In this document: in pieces, positions 1 to 7,526 of the stretch
Layout: every line of letters begins with the position of its first letter
How positions within the stretch are numbered: position 1 is the first letter of the stretch
Assembly (NCBI GenBank): GCA_027364875.1
Contig: DAHXON010000031.1
Location: forward strand, 1 to 34,994
Direction of reading: 5' to 3'
Origin: Chloroflexota bacterium
GTDB taxonomy: Bacteria; Chloroflexota; Limnocylindria; Limnocylindrales; CSP1-4
DNA length: 34,994 nt
Notes under the pieces: generated by a model
The model's input: the letters and a program-made list of their open reading frames with translations, nothing else
What the model was told of the DNA's origin: nothing
The model's database searches: none
Program-made: the position numbers and the translations under genes

Positions 1-145
1 AGAGTGGCGGCACGGCGGTGCAGCTCGAGAACGCCGGCGGTTCCAACCTCGGTTTCGAGCCTGGCCAGCAGGAACTCGCGGACCAGCGGATGAGGGCGCC
101 ATGAACCGCCGGCGTTCTCGAGCTGCACCGCCGTGCCGCCACTCT
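1..145. repeat. 43-bp perfect inverted repeat (fold-back) at the left end
   Basis: Bases 1-43 are the exact reverse complement of bases 103-145, with a 59-base spacer at 44-102. Read on the minus strand, 100 down to 1 encodes a stretch containing HPLVREFLLARLETEVG that runs into the residues encoded by 105-145. This is the expected upstream continuation of the regulator gene that follows. The segment before 103 is therefore that gene's own upstream coding sequence in reverse orientation, and the junction at 102/103 creates a TGA. An inverted chimera at a contig end is the likeliest explanation. A natural inversion is possible but less likely. Confidence 0.9.
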
Positions 146-2315
146 CTTCGAGCCCATCTCCTGGCGCCTGGCCGCCCGTCACTGGGCAGCCGCCGGCGAA
201 GCTGCCGAAGTCCGCCGCGTTCTCAGCGCCGCCGTCCCCACCATCATCTCCACCGGCGACCTCGGCGCCGCCGAAGACCTGATGAACGCCTTCCCCGACC
301 CCTCCTCGAACCCCTGGTACGACATCCTCGCGGTGCTTGCGCTGATGAATGCCGCGAAGTACGCGGATGCAAGGCGCGCACTCAGCGGGCTTGAGGCCAC
401 ATGTCAGACTCCGGATGATCTTCTCGTCGTCTGGGCACAGTGCTGCGTGCATGCCGGAGCGGAACTACAGGACAGCCAACTGTGCGACCGAGGCTGCCAG
501 GTGCTGCTCGAAAAGGGGGATCCCGAGCAGGTGTCCATCGCGAGGGCGAGCCAGGCAATGGAGCGTTCCATACGCGACGGAAGCCTAGACGCCCTCTGCT
601 CCCTTCTCACGGCTTCTGCTCGCCTGAGCAGGGCCAACGGCCATCGCCGCTTCGAAGGGATATCGCTCGTCAATCTGGCAGAAACGGAGGCGGCCAGAGG
701 CAACCACGACGCTGCCGTGGCTGCAGGACGGGCTGCTGCGCAGGTCCTGCTTACGGCCGCCGCCGATCTCGACGTCGACGCGGCACGCATGACCACAGCG
801 CGGAGCCTGATGCATCTTGGACATCTGGGGGCGGCAAGGAGCCTGATGCGTGAAGCGTTGCTCAGCGAACAGAACCGGGCCGACCCTGCGTGGATCTGCG
901 ACGCGGCGGAGATCGAGGCGCTGTATGGGGAGCTCGATCCGGATCAGATAGAACTGCTAGATCAGCTAGCCTCCGAGAACCCGGTCCGCGGCGGCTCTCG
1001 GAGCCGGATCGTTGGTGCCCGAGCCGCCCTCCATTTCGGTGACGTGGGGAAGGCCAGGAGCCTTCTCGCCGGCATTACGGAGGATGGGCGCCAGCCCGCG
1101 TTCCACGCCAACTTCCTCTCGCTCCATCTGGAGACGCTTTCGCACGAGACAGTCGATAGGCAGTCTCTAGAAGTGGAGTTCGACAAGGCCCAAGCTCTAG
1201 CCTACCGGCAGCAGGCTTGGTTCTGGTGGAAGACCCTGTCGTTGATGAGATGCCTCGTCTTGGACGAGCCGGGGGTTGGCGTCTACGTCGACGCTCTCGA
1301 TCCGACGGATCGCGCATACCTCTCGGTCTTGTCGCACATGCTCGTTCCTAAACTGAATGATCTCCAACCACTCGGGTGGCAGCTCGTCCGAGAGGAAGCC
1401 TCCAGTCGTCCGGAGCGCTGGCGCCGTCCTCTGCGAGCATTCCTGACGAGTAGCAGACTCCGTGATCCGTCGGTGGAAAGGGCCGCCGTGCTCCTAGGCG
1501 AGATCGGCACTTCTGAGGATGTTGGCCTGCTCCGTCGGGTCGCCAGGGCGCCAGGGGAGATCGCGGACGCGGCGCGCGGACTGAGCCGAAGACTGGCGCC
1601 CAGGGCCTATGTCGAGGATCTCGGCCGTCTGTCGATTCGAGTCGGAGATCGAGTCGTGCTGGGCGCGGACGTCAGGAAGAAGGTGCTGTCATTGCTTGGA
1701 TACCTGCTAACCCGTCCTCAGTACAGTGCCACCAGAGAGCAGATCCAGGAAGCCCTCTGGCCCGAGCTAGATCCCGGCGCCGCGGCCAACTCACTCAATC
1801 AGACCGCCTATTTCCTAAGGCGGGTGTTCGAGCCCCGTTACGACGAGAAGACGACGGCTGGCTATTTGGTGGCGAAAGCAGACCTGATCTGGCTCGATCA
1901 GCACCTTGTTGGCAGCCGCAGCACGGACTGCCTCCGGCTTCTCGCCGAGCTCCGCCGCGATTGCCAGCCGATGACGGTGGCCCTGCTCGCGTCGACCTAC
2001 ACATCTCGCTTCGCCACAGACTTTCTCTACGACGACTGGTCGACCTGCTTCCGCGACAGCCTACACGCGGCATTCATGGATAGGGTCGAGCGCTCCATCG
2101 CCGAGGACATCCGCCTAGGAATGTACGATCGCGCCATCAGCCTCGCCCAGCAGGCTTTGATGGCAGACCCCGATGCCGATCAGATCGAACTCTTGTTGCT
2201 TCGTCTGTATCGGAGCACTGGTGCTCACGGTGCCGCTTTGGAGCAGTACACCCATTTCGCCAGCGTGATGAAGGAGCAGCTGGGAGTCGAGCCACCTCCG
2301 CTCGAGGCGTTGTAG
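105..2315 (+). CDS. SARP/BTAD-type transcriptional regulator, 5'-truncated
   Basis: This is the C-terminal part of a large regulator of the SARP/MalT-like type. The frame is open from 105, just after a TGA made by the fold-back junction; the first ATG is at 282 and would give 677 residues. Residues encoded from 105 to 281 (for example RAATLFEPISWRLAARHW) are typical of the helical region after an NTPase domain in MalT/LuxR-like proteins, so translation does not naturally begin at 282. TPR-like helical repeats follow. A winged-helix DNA-binding segment of OmpR type lies at about residues 445-520 (numbered from 282), with VRKKVLSLLGYLLTRP and EALWPELDPGAAANSLNQ. The C-terminus is a bacterial transcriptional activator (BTAD) domain ending in EQLGVEPPPLEAL. 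Its targets are unknown. GC content is lower than in most of the window. Confidence 0.8.
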   Translation, partial: TAGVLELHRRAATLFEPISWRLAARHWAAAGEAAEVRRVLSAAVPTIISTGDLGAAEDLMNAFPDPSSNPWYDILAVLALMNAAKYADARRALSGLEATCQTPDDLLVVWAQCCVHAGAELQDSQLCDRGCQVLLEKGDPEQVSIARASQAMERSIRDGSLDALCSLLTASARLSRANGHRRFEGISLVNLAETEAARGNHDAAVAAGRAAAQVLLTAAADLDVDAARMTTARSLMHLGHLGAARSLMREALLSEQNRADPAWICDAAEIEALYGELDPDQIELLDQLASENPVRGGSRSRIVGARAALHFGDVGKARSLLAGITEDGRQPAFHANFLSLHLETLSHETVDRQSLEVEFDKAQALAYRQQAWFWWKTLSLMRCLVLDEPGVGVYVDALDPTDRAYLSVLSHMLVPKLNDLQPLGWQLVREEASSRPERWRRPLRAFLTSSRLRDPSVERAAVLLGEIGTSEDVGLLRRVARAPGEIADAARGLSRRLAPRAYVEDLGRLSIRVGDRVVLGADVRKKVLSLLGYLLTRPQYSATREQIQEALWPELDPGAAANSLNQTAYFLRRVFEPRYDEKTTAGYLVAKADLIWLDQHLVGSRSTDCLRLLAELRRDCQPMTVALLASTYTSRFATDFLYDDWSTCFRDSLHAAFMDRVERSIAEDIRLGMYDRAISLAQQALMADPDADQIELLLLRLYRSTGAHGAALEQYTHFASVMKEQLGVEPPPLEAL

Positions 2316-2688
2316 GTGGTTCCAGGGGGCCTAGGTAAGGTGGCGTATTGACCGGTGGTGATCGCCACCCATAGGGTCAGTTAGGTGAGGTTACGTCAAG
2401 CCTTGCCATGGCGCTTGGGCTTTGAGGTCCCCGCCGAATTGGGTCACTTGGGTCGGGACTGAGCTGGAAGTGCAACCGGTGAGCGCTCACTTGAGTTCGG
2501 AGTCTCAGCATGCTTCCCGAGTCCACGAACAGGCCCTGGTGATCTCGATGTTCCGCCGGTTCCGGGGTATCGCCTCAGTCGTCTCCGCTGTGCTCCTGGC
2601 TGCCTTCTCGTCCGGGGCCAGCTACAGGCCTTTCTGAGTACGGATATCCCATACCCCTGGCGCTAGCCATCCACTAGCCTGCCAATCG
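2316..2688. other. 373-base intergenic stretch, no convincing gene
   Basis: This stretch separates the SARP-type regulator from the HD-GYP gene. A 71-codon plus-strand frame at 2422-2637 has no family resemblance, no clear ribosome-binding site and unremarkable composition, so I do not call it. A 7-bp dyad (GGTGGCG at 2339-2345, CGCCACC at 2363-2369) has no following T-tract and is not a convincing terminator. The right end carries a TAGCCT box just before the next start codon. Confidence 0.6.
2675..2680 (+). promoter_or_regulatory. Candidate -10 box (TAGCCT), leaderless start of HD-GYP gene
   Basis: TAGCCT fits the TANNNT -10 pattern and lies 8 nt before the GTG at 2689. No Shine-Dalgarno sequence is visible. 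Similar boxes precede several other starts in the window. No good -35 box is seen. Confidence 0.35.
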
Positions 2689-4137
2689 GTGGCGATCAGT
2701 CGGCGGCTGTGGATCTTGTTGGTGCTTCTGTCGTCAGCGACGGCTTTGTTGCTGGCGGTAGTTTTTCTGTGCTCATCTGTCTCTGCCGATATCTCACCCG
2801 ATCGTCAACCGGGCGCGAGCTTCCTCGGGGTTCTTTTTTGGGTGGGCCTGGCCATCATCGCCTCGTCCGTGCCCGTCCTCTTGCCCAACGGAAGCTATCT
2901 TGATCTGGCGTTCGCGCCGATCGTAGCGTCCATGTCTCTAGGGGGGCCAGTTGCAGCGGCGTGGGTCAGCATGGTGGGCACGACCCAGCTGCGGGAGTTA
3001 CGCCGCCAGGTTCCTTGGTATGGCATTCTCGCCAACAGGTGTGCCATCGCGTCTCCGACGGTGCTTGGCGCGCTCACGCTGCAGCTATTCCCGTATCGAG
3101 ACATACCTCTCGTCGACTTCGTGGCGACGTTGGTGGCTGGCTCGTGCTACTTCACACTCAACATTCTCGTCACGGCCCTGATCGTCTCGCTGCGGGATAA
3201 GCAGTCAACCTGGCACCAGGTAAGGTCCTCTGGCGGTGCCTACCTCAACATGCTGGCCCTCGCCCCCATTGCGTGGCTTATGGCGCAGATCTACATGACG
3301 GCGGGGTGGTGGGCGGTGCTGCTGTTCGCGATGCCGCTGTACACGACGCGGATCGCGTACACGCGGTTCGTCGAGGTGCGCGAGATGTTCACCCAGACCG
3401 TCAGCAGCCTCGCGGAAGCCGTCGACAAGCGCGACACCTTCACGAGCGGCCACAGCCAGCAGGTCCAGAAGATCTCGGTCGACATCGGCAAGGCGATGAA
3501 GTGCAGCGATGACGAGATCGAAGCGCTCGAGTGGGGCGGCCTGCTCCACGATATCGGCAAGATCGGAGTGCCGGACTCGGTGCTGCTCAAGCAGGAGCGG
3601 CTGACCCGCGAGGAGCGGATGGTCATGAACTCCCACCCGAAGCTCGGTGCGGACATCATTGCCCCGGTGAAGCGGCTCGCCCCTGAGATCCCGATCATCC
3701 TCCACCACCACGAGTGGTTCAACGGCTCGGGCTATCCCGATCGGCTCGTCGCCGACGAGATCCCCAAGCTCGCCCGGATCCTGCACGTCGCCGACGCGTT
3801 CGAAGCGATGACGGCCGCCAGGCCCTATCGGATGACTCCGCTCACGCCCGGCCAGGCGCTGGCTGAGCTGCGTAAGTTCGGAGGCATCCAGTTCGACCCC
3901 GCCGTGGTAGACGCGTTCGTCAAGACCAGGTGGGCGGCCGGGCTCACGGATCCGGGCAGGCCGAGCGTCCGCGAAGTCCCGCTGATCGGCCAGGCGGCGG
4001 GCGGCCTCTCGGGTGGCGTCCCCGCCGGTGGAATGGCGTCGGCCGGCACGACTATCGGGGGATCCACCATCGAAGCCACGCCCGGGCAAGGGCCGGCTCC
4101 GAATGGGAAGGGTTCCTTGAGCGCCGAGCCCGCGTAG
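2689..4137 (+). CDS. Membrane-bound HD-GYP domain protein (c-di-GMP phosphodiesterase family)
   Basis: HD-GYP enzymes hydrolyse cyclic di-GMP. The GTG-started 482-residue protein has an N-terminal region of about six to seven hydrophobic segments (residues 1-225). This is followed by a helical linker and a C-terminal HD-GYP domain with GHS at 254-256, HDIGK at 287-291, HHHE at 339-342, GYP at 348-350 and the later DAFEAMT motif. The usual D before GSGYP is N here (NGSGYP). The metal-binding residues otherwise look complete, so activity is likely but unproven. The tail after about residue 430 is Gly/Ala-rich and disordered. The stop directly abuts the next gene's GTG, implying an operon. The first 600 bases are lower in GC than the rest of the gene. 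Confidence 0.9.
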   Translation: MAISRRLWILLVLLSSATALLLAVVFLCSSVSADISPDRQPGASFLGVLFWVGLAIIASSVPVLLPNGSYLDLAFAPIVASMSLGGPVAAAWVSMVGTTQLRELRRQVPWYGILANRCAIASPTVLGALTLQLFPYRDIPLVDFVATLVAGSCYFTLNILVTALIVSLRDKQSTWHQVRSSGGAYLNMLALAPIAWLMAQIYMTAGWWAVLLFAMPLYTTRIAYTRFVEVREMFTQTVSSLAEAVDKRDTFTSGHSQQVQKISVDIGKAMKCSDDEIEALEWGGLLHDIGKIGVPDSVLLKQERLTREERMVMNSHPKLGADIIAPVKRLAPEIPIILHHHEWFNGSGYPDRLVADEIPKLARILHVADAFEAMTAARPYRMTPLTPGQALAELRKFGGIQFDPAVVDAFVKTRWAAGLTDPGRPSVREVPLIGQAAGGLSGGVPAGGMASAGTTIGGSTIEATPGQGPAPNGKGSLSAEPA

Positions 4138-6015
4138 GTGCCCGTCCTCGGAGTGTTCCTGGGGCTGGGACTCGGGCTGCTCGTTGGCGGCCGGATCGAC
4201 AACCTGATCAACGTCCGCCTTCGCTGGCTGCCCGTGCTCCTGGCCGCGGCCGCTGCTCGCTTCGGCCTCGATGCCGCGCTGGCCGGCGGAAGCGTCCCGG
4301 ACGGGCTGCGGCTCTGGCTCGTGATCGTGACGTACGTTCTGCTCACGGGCATGCTGCTGGTCAATCGCAGCCTCCCGGGACTGACCGCGGCCGCTCTCGG
4401 GACGGCCGCGAACGGCCTGGCGATCATCGCCAACGGCGGTTGGATGCCCGTCTGGCGATCGAGCCTCGAGGCGGCGGGCCTCGACTCGACCGCGATCCAC
4501 TCCAACTTCCATCGAATGCTGACCGGGCCGGTCGACGGCTCCTTCTTCGCCCACGGCGGCCCGCTCGTCGACATCATCCCGATACCCATTCCGATGCTCC
4601 AGTCGGTGGCCTCGGTTGGCGATTTGCTCCTCGCCGCGGGCCTGGGCTTGTTCGTCTTCGCCGCGCTCGTTCGCGAGCCGGTGATCGTCGTCGAGCACTG
4701 GAGCTTCCATCCGGCGGGCATCGCCGCGCCGGTACCGCATCGAGACTCCGGCCTCGTGCCGGTCGCGCTCGAGAAGCCTGCCAGCCGCGGGGCACTCGAG
4801 CATCCCTACGTGCGGCTCGCCGCGAACACCACCTTCTCGGCGATGTGGCTGGGGCAGGTCATCAGCTCGCTCGGCGACCGCGTCCATCAGGTCGCGCTCG
4901 TGTTCCTCGTCGCGGGCGCCACCGGCAACTCTCCCCTGGCCCTGGGCATCGTCTTCGCCGCCGTCACGATCCCGAGCGTCATCGTTGGGCCCGTGGCGGG
5001 CGCGCTCGTCGATCGGTGGGACAGAAAGCGCGTCCTGGTCGGCTCCGATCTGATCCGCGGCGTGATCGTGGCTCTCATCCCGGTTGTCTCCGGAGTCCAC
5101 ATCTCGCTGGTGGTCATTCTGGTCTTCTTGCTGGCTTCCACGTCGTCGTTCTTCCGGCCGGCCAGAGCGGCGGCGCTCCCCCAGGTGGTTCCGGACGAGG
5201 ACCTGATGACGGCCAACTCGGCGATGTGGGTCGCGGACACGGCCAGCGACCTGGTTGGCTACAGCCTGGGAGGGCTGTTCGTGGCCTTCCTGGGATCCCA
5301 GCTCGCGCTGGCATTCTGGGTCGACGGCGTCAGCTACTTCGCCTCCGCGGCGCTCGTGGCGGCCGTCGCGATCCCGCCGGTTATCCGGTCGATGGAGGGC
5401 CCTGCGACTTCGATCCGCGACGAGCTGGCTTCCGGGTGGCAGTTCCTCCGTTCCGAGACCGTTCTGTTCGCCACGACCGTTCAGGCTTCCGTCGCGGAAT
5501 ACGGCCTTGGCGCGCTGACCGCCCTCTCGCCCCTCCTGCTCGCCTTGCTTCCCCTGGGCGACATGGGGACGCCGACGGCATACGGCATCTTCGAGATGGC
5601 CATGGGCATCGGACTCGTGGGCGGCGGCGTCGTGATCGGCGGGTTTGCGGATCGGCTGCCCAAGGGCACTTCGATCGTGGCCGCTTTCGCCGCAACGGGC
5701 GCCGTCCTGATCGCACTCGGCGTCAGTCAGAACCTGTTGACTGCCGTGGTTCTGGCCGCGGCCATCGGCATATGCAACGTGCTGTTCGTGATTCCGAGCC
5801 AGACCATCTTCCAGCAGCGAACCCCGGGCGAGCTTCTGGGTCGGGTGATCTCGATTCGACTCGCGATGGTCAACGCCGCGCTCGCGCTGGCGATGGTCAC
5901 GAGCGGGGGTCTCGCGCAGGTCGTCGGCGTCCGGCCGATCCTGGTGGCATGTGGCGTCCTGACGCTGGTCGCGGGCCTCGCCGGGCTCCTGGTTCGCTCG
6001 ATTCGCAGGGCCTGA
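4138..6015 (+). CDS. DUF5317-MFS fusion transporter
   Basis: The 625-residue membrane protein starts with GTG immediately after the HD-GYP stop codon, so the two are probably translationally coupled. Residues 1 to about 185 match my recollection of DUF5317, a Chloroflexota/Firmicutes membrane domain: a hydrophobic start, NGGWMPVWR in the middle, then DIIPIPIPMLQSVASVGD and a closing membrane segment. After a short linker, residues from about 222 form a major facilitator (MFS_3-like) transporter with about 12 membrane segments, including WLGQVISSLGDRVHQVAL and a loop-2 motif, GALVDRWDRKRVLVGSDL. The substrate is unknown; drug or macrolide-type exporters are the nearest relatives by pattern. 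The two parts are usually separate proteins. No stop codon or frameshift lies between them. Confidence 0.8.
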   Translation: MPVLGVFLGLGLGLLVGGRIDNLINVRLRWLPVLLAAAAARFGLDAALAGGSVPDGLRLWLVIVTYVLLTGMLLVNRSLPGLTAAALGTAANGLAIIANGGWMPVWRSSLEAAGLDSTAIHSNFHRMLTGPVDGSFFAHGGPLVDIIPIPIPMLQSVASVGDLLLAAGLGLFVFAALVREPVIVVEHWSFHPAGIAAPVPHRDSGLVPVALEKPASRGALEHPYVRLAANTTFSAMWLGQVISSLGDRVHQVALVFLVAGATGNSPLALGIVFAAVTIPSVIVGPVAGALVDRWDRKRVLVGSDLIRGVIVALIPVVSGVHISLVVILVFLLASTSSFFRPARAAALPQVVPDEDLMTANSAMWVADTASDLVGYSLGGLFVAFLGSQLALAFWVDGVSYFASAALVAAVAIPPVIRSMEGPATSIRDELASGWQFLRSETVLFATTVQASVAEYGLGALTALSPLLLALLPLGDMGTPTAYGIFEMAMGIGLVGGGVVIGGFADRLPKGTSIVAAFAATGAVLIALGVSQNLLTAVVLAAAIGICNVLFVIPSQTIFQQRTPGELLGRVISIRLAMVNAALALAMVTSGGLAQVVGVRPILVACGVLTLVAGLAGLLVRSIRRA

Positions 6016-6187
6016 GCATGGGCCGCCTCGCGGGTTGCGGGCGCGTCGGCTAAACTGCCAGGCATTGGTGCGCCCGACACCGTCAATTGCCGGCGGGTGC
6101 GCTGCACCATCTAGGGCACGACACAGGCACTCGGTGCCTGACCAGGCTGCCACAGCGCGGCCATCCAAGTAGGAGTGGCACGAGGGC

Positions 6188-6703
6188 ATGACGGACAAGG
6201 ACCGAGGCGCCAAGCCTCAGCCCAACGAGATTCTCCCGGCCGACGAAGACCTCGAGGAAGACTTCGGGGAAGAGCCCGAGGAATTCGTCGAGGCGGACGA
6301 AGAGTTCGAGGAAGAGCCCGAGACGCTCGCCTCGACAGCCGCGGCCCCCGCAACCGCCGAGCGACGCCAGGGTCGCGGAGCGGCCGAACCCGCCCGCCGG
6401 TCCCTGGGATCCGTTCGCGAAGCGCACGAGCGCGTCCACGTCGACGATCGGCTTTCCGCCGCGTTCGCGGTGCTGTGCGCCGCCGCGCTCCTCGGAGTGC
6501 TGCTCCTGCCCTGGCTCGGCAGCTTCCTGCCCGCACCGGCCGCGCCGACGCTTACGCCGCTCGTCGTGCCGACGTTCAACGCCACTCCGGCGCCGAGCGG
6601 TTCGGCCTCTCTCGTGCCGAGCGCAAGCGTGGCGCCGACCGCAACCCCGGCTGCGACCGCGACGCCCACCGCCACCCCGGCCGCTTCACCGTCCGCCTCG
6701 TAG
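6188..6703 (+). CDS. Hypothetical acidic single-pass membrane protein
   Basis: I do not recognise a family. The 171-residue protein has a strongly acidic N-terminus (residues 19-47, mostly D/E), a basic/Ala linker and one membrane helix at about 89-113. The C-terminal tail (from about 115) is made of Pro, Ala, Thr and Ser, with repeated T-A-T-P units. The layout suggests a cytoplasmic acidic tail and an extracellular, possibly glycosylated, stalk. An AGGAG sequence about 13 nt upstream is a weak ribosome-binding site. A 7-bp hairpin (CAGGCAC-TCG-GTGCCTG, 6124-6140) lies in the leader. The composition matches the neighbours. It may be a real small membrane protein, but low-complexity frames of this kind are sometimes overcalled. 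Confidence 0.6.
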   Translation: MTDKDRGAKPQPNEILPADEDLEEDFGEEPEEFVEADEEFEEEPETLASTAAAPATAERRQGRGAAEPARRSLGSVREAHERVHVDDRLSAAFAVLCAAALLGVLLLPWLGSFLPAPAAPTLTPLVVPTFNATPAPSGSASLVPSASVAPTATPAATATPTATPAASPSAS

Positions 6704-6814
6704 GTCTTCGCGACCGTCCGGGCTGCGGCCTCACCGCGGACCGCCACCCCGGTATCGCGTACCCGCCGGACGCATAGCTTCGAGACTCGGCCGCTCTCAG
6801 GCCCGGATCGAGCG

Positions 6815-6820
6815 TATCTT
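6815..6820 (+). promoter_or_regulatory. Candidate -10 box (TATCTT) for pcm, leaderless start
   Basis: TATCTT lies 6 nt before the GTG at 6827. There is no Shine-Dalgarno sequence. A -35 box is not obvious. Confidence 0.35.
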
Positions 6821-6826
6821 CGACGC

Positions 6827-7513
6827 GTGGATTCCCGGGAATCGGAACGCTTGCGCGCGGAGATGGTCGAGCAGCAGCTCCGCGCCCGAGGCATAGCCAG
6901 CGAAGCGGTGCTTGCGGCGATGGCCCGCCTGCCGCGCGAGCCATTCGTGCCAGCCGAGCTCCAGGCGTCTGCGTATTCGGACGAAGCTCTGCCCATCCCC
7001 GCCGGCCAGAGCATCAGCCAGCCATACATGGTGGGTCGGATGACGGAGCTTCTCGATCCACGGCCAGGCAAGCGGATCCTCGAAGTCGGGACGGGTTCCG
7101 GCTACCAGGCGGCGGTTCTCGCGACGATCGGCTGCCGGGTCACGAGCATCGAGCGCAAGACCGCGCTGGCCGAAGCCGCCTCAGTGCGCATCGCGGCACT
7201 CGGGCTCGGCGGCCTGGTCCGCATCGAGGTCGGCGACGGCAGCCTGGGGCGTCCGGGCGAGCCGCCCTTCGATGGAATCGTGGTCACCGCGGCTGCCCCG
7301 CGCGTTCCTCCGGCCCTCCCGGATCAGCTCGCCGACGGCGGTCGTCTGGTGGCGCCCATAGGCAGGCGCGATCACCAGGAGCTGATCCTCCTGGTCCGCG
7401 GCCCCCAGGGCTGGGCGCGCTACGACTGCGGCCCCTGCGTATTCGTGCCGCTCGTGGGTGAGGGGGGCTTCCGAGAAGAGATGCCTCGTCGCTGGCTGGG
7501 CCGCGTGCTCTAG
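6827..7513 (+). CDS. pcm: Protein-L-isoaspartate O-methyltransferase
   Basis: This enzyme uses S-adenosylmethionine to methylate L-isoaspartyl residues in damaged proteins, starting their repair. The 228-residue protein has the family N-terminal helices (RLPREPFVPAELQASAYSDE), the substrate-site segment LPIPAGQSISQPYMVGRMTELL, the SAM-binding loop EVGTGSGYQAAVLA beginning at residue 86, the IERK acidic strand end, and the DGIVVTAAAPRVPPAL motif. The length is normal or slightly long. The GTG start is chosen because a TANNNT box sits 6 nt upstream; an ATG 12 codons later is an alternative. The gene converges with the glycosyltransferase on the other strand, leaving a 13-nt gap without a visible terminator. 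Confidence 0.93.
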   Translation: MDSRESERLRAEMVEQQLRARGIASEAVLAAMARLPREPFVPAELQASAYSDEALPIPAGQSISQPYMVGRMTELLDPRPGKRILEVGTGSGYQAAVLATIGCRVTSIERKTALAEAASVRIAALGLGGLVRIEVGDGSLGRPGEPPFDGIVVTAAAPRVPPALPDQLADGGRLVAPIGRRDHQELILLVRGPQGWARYDCGPCVFVPLVGEGGFREEMPRRWLGRVL

Positions 7514-7526
7514 GGCGTTCCCCGGT

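Noticed and set aside
2422-2637. 71-codon frame in the gap before HD-GYP
   Set aside because: No ribosome-binding site, no recognisable family, and the upstream and downstream genes do not suggest a small partner.
3205-6213. 1002-codon minus-strand open frame
   Set aside because: It runs opposite the HD-GYP and MFS genes, is dominated by Arg/Asp/Gly/His, and has no family motifs: a high-GC antisense shadow.
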